Source: Lobosporangium transversale (taxonomy: Eukaryota; Mortierellomycota; Mortierellomycetes; Mortierellales; Mortierellaceae). From it: a stretch of 64,000 nt of DNA. Where the stretch lies: NCBI RefSeq assembly GCF_002105155.1, contig NW_019029000.1, positions 608,591 to 672,590 of the forward strand, given 5' to 3'. Positions 28,514 through 39,027 of the stretch are shown here, piece by piece. The position numbers and the translations under genes were made by a program. Position 1 is the stretch's first letter; every line of letters begins with the position of its first letter. The notes below the pieces were generated by a model that saw only the letters and a list, made by a program, of their open reading frames with translations, was not told where the DNA came from and made no database searches.

Positions 28514-30116
28514 CAGTGGTCATCAAAAGTCATTCAATGATTTTGAATTTTTAACATTCTCATTCCTTTTCTTCATTCTCATCTAGCATGTGGCTAGTAT
28601 ATTTGGGGTAGTGCATTTGTTCCCCACACTCATGATTACTTTCATGTCTCATTCTTAATTATGACTTCATTGTGAAATAAAACCAATTTCAATTTGACCT
28701 GTCTATTGAATGACTTTGCTGATTTTGAATGTTGATTGCAAAAAAAACTTTTTCACTTCTCTTTTTTCTACCAAGGTTACCTTCAGCTATATCTTCATAC
28801 ACCTCTACTTACAATTAACATTCCACATCGCTTAGTATTTATTATGAGGAGGCTTTCTATGGAAAAGGTACAAAATGTTCAGGCCTTACTTTGACAAGGG
28901 AAGTCTACAAGCGAAGTGGCAAGGCAACTTGGTATCTCTATTTCATCGGCAATAAGGATCAGGAGGGACGTCAAGGACAATATTCCTAAACCCAGAATGG
29001 GCAGACCCTCGTTGGTTTCCCCTGCTACCAAGAGGGTAATTGCACGCGAGGTTGATACGGGGAAATTTAGATCCATTCTGGCAGTTCAAGAATACATCAA
29101 ATCGAGCCATGGAGCGCATGTCAGTGTAGAGACTGCCCGATGCTATGTAAAATCAGAGGGTTTGAAAAACTATGTCCGCCCATTCAAGCCTAGGCTGACA
29201 AAAATGCAGATTGCGGAAAGGAAGAATTTTGCCCTCAACCACCTTGACTGGACTGTTGATGACTGGAAGCGAGTGATGTTCTCGGACGAAAAGCTTTTTG
29301 AAAGGCTAGGGTCCTTAGGAGGAAGAACACAATATAGGCGACCCGGCCACAGGACTTTAGAAGATCGAGATGTTAGAGAGAGATCAAGGGGAGCACATAA
29401 CAAACTTATGTGGTGGGGCTGTATCACTTATCATGGTGTAGGCGATGGTTGCAGGATCCCTGTCACAGTTGATTCCTCTTTATATGTTGATGTTCTACAA
29501 GATTATGTCCTCGGCTCATGGAAGTGGTATGGCCAGGACCCTGAAAAGTTAATTTTTCAGCAGGACAATGCAAGTGTTCATACGAGTAGGATGGTTAAAG
29601 AGTTCTTTATTAAGTCACACATTACCACTTTGGAGTGGCCTCCAAATTCTCCTGACCTCAACCCTATCGAGAATGTATGGGCCTACATGGATCATCGGCT
29701 CAAGGGATATGAGAAGGTACCAAAGGATCTGGATGAACTATGGGAAAGACTACAGGATATCTGGACATCTATTCCACCTGACTTCCTTGATGAGCTATAT
29801 GAAAGTATGCCACGAAGGGTAGAGGAACTACATCGCATGAAAGGAGGTCGTACACATTACTGAAGAACAGAAAAAAAAAAACAAATAAAGCAAAGCTGCT
29901 GATTTTCTTCAAATGTCATTCAATGAGATGCCAATAATTGGCATTCATCTAAATTTTCAATTAGCAACAGGAGCTCATTGACATTGTAGTAGGAGTGACA
30001 TTGTCGATGGTCGAACTCGCTACGTAAGTTTCATTAGCGACAAGCAAGATCAAATTGGAGAAAGGAATGAGAATGTCGAAATTCCTAATTCATTGAATGA
30101 CTTTTGATGACCACTG
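28514..30116 (+). mobile_element. Tc1A copy 3 (complete ends)
   Basis: 1603 bp, ends CAGTGGTCATCAAAAGTCAT, TA at 28512-28513 and 30117-30118. The left flank is CRN upstream sequence; the right flank is Gypsy-3 gag. As with Tc1B copy 2, the flanks do not come from one original site. More diverged from copies 1 and 2 than these are from each other. Confidence 0.93.
28844..29863 (+). pseudogene. Tc1A copy 3 transposase, early nonsense codon
   Basis: ATG at 28844, but codon 17 (28892-28894) is TGA where copies 1 and 2 have CGA (Arg). The rest is fully open to 29863 and has the intact C-terminus lost in copies 1 and 2. DD34E core: S-D-E-K, Q-Q-D-N, P-I-E-N. Translation could restart downstream, but the first helix of the N-terminal DNA-binding domain would be missing. 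Confidence 0.9.
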
Positions 30117-30768
30117 TACCGGTTAGCACCCCGCAAGTCCATCTTAAGGTTACAGATGCTCTGCCTCGTTTCTACAACAACTCCGACCTGCGCAAGTTTC
30201 TAGATGAAGTCCGTCATGTTGTTTGCACATTCGTAGGCCGAGAATCGCTCGAACAGTCCTGTGACCGATACTTGCTTTACCTGACGGTTAGTGAGTATCA
30301 TCGCCAGTATCTCGAACAGGAACTGGAAAAACTCCCAGAAGAGCAGAAAACCTGGGAGAAATGTGAAGCGACTTTCCTGAAGATCGCCCTTACGGAACAA
30401 GAACGTATGTCGCAGTTTAAGAAACTACTTGAGACTGGTAGAGGAGCGCGCGAGACTTTCCATCAATTCGCCATGCGTGTGGACCGAGATGTACGAGTAT
30501 ACGGTATCAGCGACGATAGCGAGATGGTTATCTCCCTCCTGACGGCCACAGTGAAAAACTTTATGCTCGATCTTATGATTACCAGGTTACAAGTCCTGAA
30601 ACAAGAACCGGTGCTCGCCTTTAAGTCAATCTCAGAATTTACAAAGATTTTGGGAAGTCTTACTGGTCCCCACATCCCGCAAGAGGTTATTACCGATGAT
30701 AATCCTGCACCTCATCGCCGTGACACAGGTCCAATGCGCCGCGCACGAGCATCTGAGGAAAGATTTAA

Positions 30769-31230
30769 CCCTTGTTGTAAATAGTAGGTGTATCTTTGCT
30801 TAAGGGGCAAAAAGATAGACACAAAATCAGGAAAGGACAGTACAAAGAGTGTCAACAAGAATAACAAGAGAGAATACAGACAACCACCTTGACGACAAAC
30901 AGCGTCATAGGATGCCGAAAGAGAAAGATGGGAGCTTTATAGGTTAGCTCACAAACTGAGTTCCTGGACGGCAAATGCTTGTTGTGAAAAGGGGAAAAGA
31001 TAATAGCAAGAACAAGACGTATGGGGAAAACTGAAGACTTTATTGAGGAAGAAGTTCTTTGGCTTTTATAACTTAGCCTACAGGCCTGGCTGTGGTGCTT
31101 TCTAGGTGAGGTGGACTCACCGATAGCTTAAGGCTTTGCACAAAGGTTCTTTTAACTGTGGATCGACAGAATGTCCCGATTAGTAGATACAAAGTAAAAA
31201 TAAAATAGTTATAATTAATTTATATAACTA
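30769..31230. mobile_element. 462-bp insertion flanked by TTAA
   Basis: Noncoding insertion in Gypsy-3 gag. TTAA at 30765-30768 and 31231-31234 flank it, and deleting it plus one TTAA restores the gag codon AAT. It starts CCCTTGTTG and ends with a perfect hairpin AATAGTTATA ... TATAACTATT. TTAA duplication suggests a piggyBac-type non-autonomous element, but the right end does not mirror the left, so the class is uncertain. Confidence 0.55.
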
Positions 31231-32158
31231 TTAATGACCAGCCACAACACTCTAAGGGCAAAGCCTACAATGAGGAGGCTAAGTCAAAACCCCTCTATGA
31301 TTGCCAGCAATGCGGCAAAAATTCCTCCCACAATACGGATGGACACAAACAATGTGCAAAATGCAATGCACGAGGCCATCTGGCATCCGAATGTACCAGA
31401 AACAATAATAGGTCTGGTAAGAATCGTCCTAAATCTAATTATAATATGTCACTGCATAAGCAAACAGTTCTTAATAACACTCTGTCGAATTCTACTGTTA
31501 ATACACAGGTTTCAACAAGTCCACCTCAAGTCCTCGATGACTTAAACGAAGCTCATTCGCTAGAAAAGAATAAAAAAGAGATTTCAATACATCCCAAAAA
31601 TCTATTAAATTTATCATTTTATGCTCAAACATATCAAAACCCTTCTCTCATGAAACCACCATTGATGATCTTTGGCACCCAGCCTAGAATCTCTATGGAG
31701 TTAATCAACCCCACAATATTGTCATGGCATGATCAATGCGTCACTGCTACTCTCGAATCTCAATTTATACACTCACCTTCTCATATAAGAGTTTCATCTT
31801 TATCTTCTTCGAATGTTATCCCTAACGATGATGTCCATATCTTAGCCAAACTCCATCTCAATCAAGAGAGGGCTGACAAAAGAATCATAGTTTTTGTTAA
31901 CTTCGAAGGGGAAAAATATGAAGCTTTGGTTGACACAGGCGCGAGCGTTACGTGTATCCGAAAAGATATTATCCTTAAACATAACAAAGGAATCTCTCCT
32001 GTTGCAGGCGTTATCACTCTAGCCGATGAGAGCCTGACTATTCCCCGTATAGGTGTGGTAGAAAATATAGAACTCGCATATGGCAGTCGAATCGTATCGG
32101 CAACGTTAGAAGTGATCAATCGATCATACCCCTTTATCATAGGGATGGATTTATTTTA

Positions 32159-33114
32159 TAGTGCGTTTTACTTAGTAGCAACAATAAACCTTATTTTTGA
32201 GCATTTTGGTCTGACCGCAGTCACATTGTTTACAGAGTGCTAATGGGACTAGATTTCAGTCCATTCACTCTTCTTACAGGCGAAACATACTCCATGAACT
32301 ACTCTGAAGACTACTATATAAAAGAATTGCGAGGAAAGCCAAAAGGGATTAGACGGGTTCTTATAGAAAGGAAACTTCGGAGAAAGGATCTTAAGATGAT
32401 ATGTGCGAGCTGCAAGGTTCGTGATTACTCTAATAATCAAAGCTCATGTTGTTGTACACGCATTTTGGAGCTACAATAGGATTTTATGGCACAGCGATCA
32501 CTTCTAGAGGAGATTGCAGGCAAACATGAGCAGCAAATCATTTTCTATCCAAAGTACCACTGCGAACTGAACTTCATCGAGATGTTCTGGGGTGCAAGCA
32601 AGCGCTATACTAGAGCAAACTGTGATTATACTTTCAAAGGTCTGCAAGAAACAATACCAAAGGCATTGGCTTCTGTAACTATACTTAGTATTCGAAAGTA
32701 TGCAAGGAGGAGTTTCCGATACATGAACGCAAAAAGGAATAATATGTCTGGCCACGTTGCCGAGCTGCAAGTGAAAAAATATAAATCTCATAGGCGCATT
32801 CTAGCCAATTGGGATTTGAGGACAGAATAGACTACCCTTAACATCGTTATGATGTCATCTCAATTAAAGTTTTAGCCAATCATAATTTAAGATTTTTTGG
32901 TGCAATTTTCCCTCACATAGTAAAATAGTCCATCTTTTTTCTTTATGAACTTGGAAAGAAAAAGTCATACCGATAAAAACTTTGTAGAGAATTGGCAAAC
33001 GAATAACATTACGATGAGTTTCCTTGTCTAGCTTTCATGGAGAGTGAGAACATACATTTCCCTCGTGGCCTATTATTTTCCCTAAAAAAGTGTGTGACTA
33101 GGAGGAATACACTG
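32159..33114 (+). mobile_element. 956-bp TA-flanked DNA transposon in Gypsy-3
   Basis: TA at 32157-32158 and 33115-33116; excision with one TA restores the Gypsy-3 codon TAT. Ends TAGTGCGTTTTACTTAGT and (inverted) CAGTGTATTCCTCCTAGT match at 11 of 18 positions. The interior holds the C-terminal third of a DDE transposase; the N-terminal part is deleted. Confidence 0.75.
32300..32830 (+). pseudogene. DDE transposase, C-terminal part
   Basis: One frame with a single TAG at 32477-32479 (E-L-Q*D-F-M-A-Q). Motifs: K-G-I-R-R-V-L, C-A-S-C ... S-C-C-C metal-binding-like cysteines, F-Y-P-K-Y-H-C-E-L-N-F-I-E-M-F-W-G with the catalytic Glu, then a Tyr/Arg-rich tail. I know this arrangement from DDE endonuclease-like transposase genes repeated in fungal genomes; the exact superfamily name is uncertain. 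Confidence 0.7.
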
Positions 33115-36100
33115 TATCAGCTTGGATTTGGACTCTCGGACTGCCACAATCCAGGGCAAGATGCTATCCAGTTACCCGAACCTGAGGAAGATAAACGTCC
33201 CTCCCTCATCCCTGGTTCTATACCAGAAGAAGAGCATACCAAAACATTTATCATTGAGAAAAAAGTGTTTATGAAAAAGATCTCACGTCCACTAGTCGAC
33301 AATGCCCGGATACCTAAACAGAGCTCATGCCCCGTACCGGAAATGAAAGTATTTTTACCAATCCCAGAGGGTACAGTCCTCTATAGGCGATCACGTCCTT
33401 TTGCTGAAAAACAAATGTCCATCCTCAATGAAGCCATAGAAAAATGGTTGATAGATGACGTTATCACACTTGCCCCTGTAGGCAATGTGCACAATAATAC
33501 TCTTACACTCACAGCAAAGAAAGACCAAAATGACAATAAAACGTTATGGCGAGTATGTCTTGACCCTCGACCCTTAAACAGACATCTACCAGATGATAAC
33601 TATCCATTACCTCTTATAAATGATATTATTATTCGTCTCGCTGGTCATGCCATATTTACAACTATTGATCTCTCACAAGCGTATCATCGCATGCCAATTA
33701 ATGAAGCAGATCAACCCTTAACAGCGTTTATGCATCAGGGTAAACAATACATGTTTAAGAAGGCACCTTTTGGCTTGAAACCATTGTCCAGTCTATTTCA
33801 GCGAGGAATGTCTCGCATTCTTGGTGATCTTCCTTTCGTCTACAACTTCATTGACGATATCGTTATTTTTTCAAAGAACAGAGAGGAACATGCCGAACAT
33901 GTACACACTGTGATTATCCGTCTCAACGATGCTAAGTTAATCATCAACAGTGGTAAATGTAATTTCTACAGTACGCAAATTTCATTGCTCGGCTTCATAA
34001 TAGGCCTGCATGGTAAAAGTGTTGACCCCTCTAAATTCGCAAATATCGATGATTGGGAGCCTCCAACTACTGCTAAGCAAATTCAATCGTACTTAGGCAC
34101 ATTCAACTTTTTCCGCGAATATATACCACTCATTAGTGAAGTTGCTGCACCCTTGGATGCTCTGAGATGTCGAACAGACACTTTCACATTGAATGAAGAC
34201 CAGTTACAATCTTTTAATGCCTTAAAGTCCTTGCTTACTCATGCACCAGTATTATCCTTCCCCAATTTTAATCACCCGTTCTACGTCGCGACGGATGCAT
34301 CTGATGTTGGGATTGGTGCTGTACTGTATCAATTACCCCGAGGCATAAATCATCCGAAGGATATAAATTATATCTCATTCATGGCACGATCACTACATCA
34401 AAGCGAACGAAAATACAGCGCAACAAAGAAAGAGCTCCTGGCCATTGTCTTTGCTCTTAACAAATTCCACTACTATTTATGGGGTAGACATTTCGATCTG
34501 TACACAGATCATCGTGCATTAATGTTTATTCATTCTCAACCTGATATGAATGCCATGATGACTAATTGGCAGGACGTAATATTACGATATTCATTTACGG
34601 TGCATTATCGACCAGGAGTACTCAATGTTCTACCTGATGCTTTATCACGTCTATTCCCAGCACGCATGACTCTAAGACAACAAGCACTAGATGTGCATAA
34701 TGAACCTATGTTAGCATACATCCATGCTATTCAAGTTTCTGACAATCCACGAAACATCGTACCCGAAGAAAAACGGCGAGATGTCATGTACCGCGCTCAT
34801 GCGATGGGCCACATCGGCACTAATGCTATGGTTAAATCTATCCATTCTGATGGCAAAACATGGCCACATCTAGCAAAAGACTGTACTGATTTTATCAAAC
34901 GATGTCAATCATGCCAACGTATGAATATTGCGAAAAAGGGTTACCACCCACTGAAAGCCATTCATGCCCAATTACCAGGAGAACATGTTGCTATTGATAT
35001 AGCTGGCCCTTTCACAACATCTGAGAAGAACAACTCTTACCTGTTGATTATCGTTGACGTTTGTGCCCGCTTTGTATTACTTGATGCACTATCTGATAAA
35101 TCTGCTCTTACGGTTGCTACGGCGCTGTTTAAGCGATTTACAGACATCGGTTTTCCTCGGATCATTCAGTCCGATAACGGCAAAGAGTTTGTCAATGAGC
35201 TACTACGCATCATTACCTCGCGAATGTTTATTGATCACAGACTAATTACTCCTTACCATCCCCGAGGCAATGGTGTAGCTGAAAATCATGTTAAAACTGC
35301 ATGCCAAATGATTAGAAAACAAATAAGACACGACAACAAACAATGGGATAATCATGTTCCGTTTGTCCAACTAAGTGCTAATACTCGTATAGTCAGCCTC
35401 CACAACTCCTCTCCTTTCTCTCTATTTTTTGCGCGCAAAGCCAATGGCTTCAGCAACTATACTGATGAAGATGGGAAACCTATGAGTCAAGAAGAGTTAC
35501 TTGAAAGGCTCAAATACATGACAGAAATAGTCTTCCCTGCAATTCGACGCAAGTCTAAACGAACTCAGCAGAAAATGATAGAGCGATTTAATGCTACGGT
35601 ACTTTTGAATGAGTTCCCTGACGGAGCTAAAGTCATGACTCTCGATCCAATCCGTGGTAATAAACTTACCCCACGTTATGAAGGACCCTACACTGTTGTG
35701 AACAAGAGTTCTCATGGTTCCTATATACTCAAGGATGGCACAGGTGCAATTCTGGCCAGACATTATGCTCCATCTCAATTGAAACTCGTACTTGATGACT
35801 TTGAAGACACGGACACATATGAAGTGGAAACTATAATTGATCATCGGCAAAATGCCTCGTCCCCTCATGAGTATGAATACCTCGTCAAATGGAAAAATTA
35901 TCCACATGATCTCAATACATGGGAACCTGAAGAACACTTCATTGAACGACAATGTATAACTGAATATTGGGCCAATCATCACGCCTCTAAGATTGTTAAT
36001 GCTAGCCCCAAACGACCTCATAATTCCCTATCAGAACCTGTTGACTCGGTGCAGAATGTGTCGCCAACGTCTGATGACCATACATCTGTCAGAAAAACCT

Positions 36101-36132
36101 CTCGACCTAAACGTCGACGCATGCGTCGTTAG

Positions 36133-36271
36133 ATATATCACGACCGCCTTATTTATACCCACCTCAGTATCCATAACAGTAACAATCACAATAAGAGTAA
36201 TAGCAATAACCATAAAAAAAAAAAAAAAAAAAAAAAATTTAACAATCATACAAATCAACAATCGCAAAGCT
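36133..36271. other. Spacer after Gypsy-3 with A-run
   Basis: A/T-rich; A-run at 36212-36235. On the minus strand AATAAA (near 36270) directly follows the stop of the next gene and is its likely poly(A) signal. Confidence 0.4.
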
Positions 36272-36963
36272 TTATTTCTTCTCTTTACGGTTGCTATTTC
36301 TACTTGAAGTAGGACGCAGATTGTATCTCCTTGACCGCCCTACTTGCTTCTGCAAATCCTCCACCTGCTTGGTCAGATTTGCAATTATCTCTCCTTGCTC
36401 ACTGCAAGCGAAATCACTATAATAATTTTGTGCAACATAGTATTTCGCCCATATTTCTAGAGCATTCCTTGCAACAGGACATTAACTAGTATAAATAGGT
36501 CTACTTTTCTATCTAGTTCTGTAGCATAGTTCCCCCTGAATAAAGATACCTTTATTGCACCCTTAGATCCCCCTAGAACACTACCTTGACTTTTGCACTC
36601 ACGCACCATCTTGTAAAGAGCTACGATGTCCAAGACCATCGTGTCTACTTCCTCCAATACTTTACGGCGCTGATGATGCTGCGCACGTTCAGATTCTCCA
36701 GCATCCTCCTCACCGCGCTTCCGCACACCAAGCGAAGTCCCTGTGGATGACTCGGTCACAATAGACCCACCAATCTCTAGAGACGGAGAGCGATCACGAT
36801 AACGAGGACCCCCTCTCTCTCTCCAAAGTGCATGACGGTCGGCTTGTCTGAAGGCAGGATCTCTATCATCGTGCTCAAAACTATTCTCCCCACTAGTGAA
36901 TGAAAAGTGAAGTTCAACAGGTGAACTTGAAGGTGAACTTTGAGGAACATTCTTGGAAGACAT
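36272..36963 (-). pseudogene. Unknown coiled-coil protein gene disrupted by a solo LTR
   Basis: ATG at 36963 (M-S-S-K-N-V-P). First part 36963-36598: Ser-rich, then charged (R-Q-A-D-R-H-A-L-W-R-E-R), then K-V-L-E-E-V-D helix. Second part 36397-36272: N-L-T-K-Q-V-E-D-L-Q-K-Q-V leucine-zipper-like helix and a basic C-terminus. Deleting the 195-bp LTR and one CTCAC gives an open 163-codon frame. As it stands, the frame runs into the LTR and stops at 36457, replacing the zipper. I do not recognise the family; it looks like a small nuclear or retroelement-associated protein. AATAAA follows the stop. Confidence 0.7.
36403..36597 (+). mobile_element. Solo LTR of Gypsy-1 family
   Basis: 195 bp beginning TGCAAGCG and ending CTTTTGCA, flanked by a perfect 5-bp duplication CTCAC (36398-36402, 36598-36602). 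Differs from the Gypsy-1 LTR at one position seen by eye (GGACATTAAC for GGATATTAAC). It arose by LTR-LTR recombination after insertion. Confidence 0.95.
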
Positions 36964-37268
36964 TCTGAATATGTGTATAATGGAGTTGTTCACAGGAATA
37001 TGAGTGTCTTGAAGTTTAGTTGAAAGTATGAGAATGGCGAAATGAAGAATGAAGGAATGAAAACGAAATGGCAATCAATTTATGCCCACAAGCATCCATT
37101 CACATCCTTTTCTTCAATTGCCATTAGTCATTTCAAATGGCGTGATGTTCAGAACAAATGAACCAATGAATGAATGAGATTTTGGCATGCATCAAAAAAA
37201 AAAAAAAAAAAACCAACAACAAATGTATTTTGAAAACAACACTTTATTCCGCAACTGGTTTAAAGGTT

Positions 37269-37931
37269 CTATACACATCTAACAACAGTGCTGCTTTTTC
37301 TTGCAAAAGCTTTGCTACGAGGCGAGTCTACATCAACTGACTCTAATTCAATGAGAACCTTTCGGAGTTGTCGTTCTGACATCCCCAACGTTGACTCTTG
37401 ATAACTGCTTGACGTTTCTGTCACAACTTCAGTCTCCGTTGCTACTGTAGTGACGGCAACCTGTGCACGTTGTGAGGACTTAGCTGACGCTTCTAACCGT
37501 TGCCAGTCCGCCTCCTTGACCAACATCAGGTTACGACGTCTCAGTTGCTTGAACAACGATGGCTCATGTACCCAGAATACGTCAAAATTGTCACGGCTTA
37601 TAGGTCTACTGTATAAGTCAAGTTTTTGTCCTCCCTCCAGGTAAAGATACTTGCGAGGTCGTACTTCGTCCCCATCCTGATAGAGTGGACTCTCTGTCCG
37701 CGCCCTGAAATTGCAGTGTTCACTCTCCAAAAAGAGCTTCTTGATCCTGCGCCCATCCCTGGTAGGATGCTCCCATGGTACATAAGAAAACACTGGGTCA
37801 GCGGGTGGACCATCAGTAGAAGGTGAAGTCTGGCGACTTGCGCTCTTATCACTCTCCAATTCATCACGAGCGCGTTTTTTGCCAGCAACCTTGTTGGTGG
37901 AAGAGGAAGCAGTGTTGTTGGAGGCAGACAT
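37269..37931 (-). CDS. Hypothetical 220-aa protein
   Basis: One uninterrupted frame. Residues 1-45 are Ser/Thr-rich with a K-K-R-A-R-D basic cluster (possible nuclear signal). The middle (about 46-155) is compact and mixed, with aromatic residues (F-S-Y-V-P-W-E-H-P, R-K-Y-L-Y-L-E-G-G, F-D-V-F-W-V-H-E-P). Then come a K-E-A-D-W-Q-R-L-E helix and a Ser-rich tail. I do not recognise it. AATAAAG on the minus strand about 20 bp after the stop is a likely poly(A) signal. It shares orientation, size class and 3' layout with the disrupted gene at 36272-36963, so the pair may belong to one unit, perhaps an element. Confidence 0.55.
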   Translation of the reverse strand: MSASNNTASSSTNKVAGKKRARDELESDKSASRQTSPSTDGPPADPVFSYVPWEHPTRDGRRIKKLFLESEHCNFRARTESPLYQDGDEVRPRKYLYLEGGQKLDLYSRPISRDNFDVFWVHEPSLFKQLRRRNLMLVKEADWQRLEASAKSSQRAQVAVTTVATETEVVTETSSSYQESTLGMSERQLRKVLIELESVDVDSPRSKAFARKSSTVVRCV

Positions 37932-38112
37932 AATGTAAGCAATGTAACGAACACGATAATAATATTTGATAGCTTGGTTGTGCGATGAAGAGAATCTGAA
38001 TGTAAACGAAGTTGAGGAATGGAGAAATGAGAAACAAAAAGAACCTCATTAAGAAGCCGCCATTGCTATTCTCATTGTCTCTACTACCTTCATCCTGATT
38101 CGTTCCTGACAT

Positions 38113-38237
38113 TACAAATTTTCTTCCGCATGATCTGATCTTTATTGATCATTTACACCAATCAACAACGCCAAATTGAAAACGTGTCCAAACGCGCCAT
38201 TACCATTCCACCAATCAGTGATCTATAATCATCCATG

Positions 38238-38283
<46 letters not shown>

Positions 38284-38315
38284 AAAGAAGAATGTCGATG
38301 CTTGGGCGACAACCT

Positions 38316-38346
<31 letters not shown>

Positions 38347-38772
38347 TTTATATGCGCTTACATAAAATAAAGAACTGAGCAATCGCGATCATCCTTCGCG
38401 TCCTTTCTCAACCCGCTTGGTGCCTGGAATGTTATGCTTTATTCCTCAATAAAAGAGAAAGTTGTTGTATATTTCATTATACAAGATAATAACGGCCCAG
38501 CTATAAGATTAAGAAAAATACTAAAAACACACTAGGAACACACTAGAGGAATTCCTAAAATTAATACGCTAAGAAAAGTATAATAATAATAACGCGTCAC
38601 TAGAGACGCGACAAAACACCGACATGGTTCCTGAATAATCCCATGTCGCTTCTAGATAGATATGTAGTTACTTGGTACGAGTCTCTCTACCAGAAAATGA
38701 ATAAATACCCCATGGATGTGGTGTGTGGACCCACATCTTATTTTCACTTATCTTAGCTTCCGATAACTACTG
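38113..38772. other. Noncoding, with T/A homopolymer hairpins
   Basis: No gene seen. T-run followed directly by A-run (about 38238-38283) forms a perfect T/A hairpin, and a second A-run with TTTTTTT lies at 38316-38348. Confidence 0.5.
38238..38348. repeat. Homopolymer T-run/A-run cluster
   Basis: About 17 T then about 28 A, then after 33 bp a further run of about 27 A and seven T. A sequencing-length-uncertain, cruciform-capable tract. Confidence 0.7.
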
Positions 38773-39027
38773 TTAAATATTTTTCACAGGCGATCGCTTT
38801 CCAGAAAACCCGCTGTAGTCATCGTCACTCTCGAATTCGCACCTATTCTCGTTGAAAGTAGGGTCTTCGTCTAGATTTTCATTGACTTCCTGGTTGAATG
38901 AGTGATATTCATCAAAGTCGTCGTTATTTTCTTCGCCATACTCTTCGTCCTACTCTTCGCCATACTCTTCGCCATACTCTTCGCCATGCTCTTTGTCGAA
39001 CAAGAAATTTTCACTCTTATCATTCAT
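38773..39027 (-). pseudogene. Acidic repeat ORF, interrupted
   Basis: ATG at 39027 opens an acidic frame with 12-bp repeats encoding E-Y-G-E units (38936-38995). One unit has TAG instead of TAT, breaking the frame; it then continues E-E-Y-G-E-E-N-N-D-D-F to a stop at 38773. Such acidic stretches occur in many nuclear and transposon-derived fungal proteins. No family assigned. Confidence 0.35.

Larger units (their letters stand above)
30117..36132 (+). mobile_element. Gypsy-3: 5'-truncated chromovirus with two insertions
   Basis: A different Ty3/Gypsy lineage from Gypsy-1/2. The 5' LTR and start of gag are missing (cut at the TA of Tc1A copy 3). No LTR was recognised after the pol stop at 36132. 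The internal part is otherwise remarkably intact: apart from a 462-bp TTAA-flanked insertion and a 956-bp TA-flanked transposon, it is one continuous reading frame. Confidence 0.88.
30119..36132 (+). pseudogene. Gypsy-3 gag-pro-pol, one frame broken by two insertions
   Basis: Gag (30119-30768) continues after the first insertion at 31233 in frame, with a CCHC knuckle C-A-K-C-N-A-R-G-H-L-A-S-E-C near 31345-31390. Then comes the protease with a canonical V-D-T-G-A at about 31930. After the second insertion the frame resumes at 33117 (F-Y|Q-L-G-F) and runs 1000+ codons: RT with F-I-D-D-I-V, RNase H T-D-A-S-D-V, integrase HHCC (H-A-M-G-H ... C-Q-S-C-Q) and catalytic D-I-A-G, S-D-N-G-K-E, G-V-A-E-N, then a chromodomain (Y-L-V-K-W-K-N-Y) and a basic tail. 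No frameshift is needed between gag and pol. N-terminus of gag lost. Confidence 0.9.

Noticed and set aside
31234..31545. 103-aa ORF on plus
   Set aside because: The Gypsy-3 gag frame, with a clear CCHC knuckle, runs through the same bases in another frame.
36457..37074. A 205-aa ORF taken as a native protein
   Set aside because: Its last about 48 codons lie in the solo LTR, and its first 37 precede the likely ATG at 36963.
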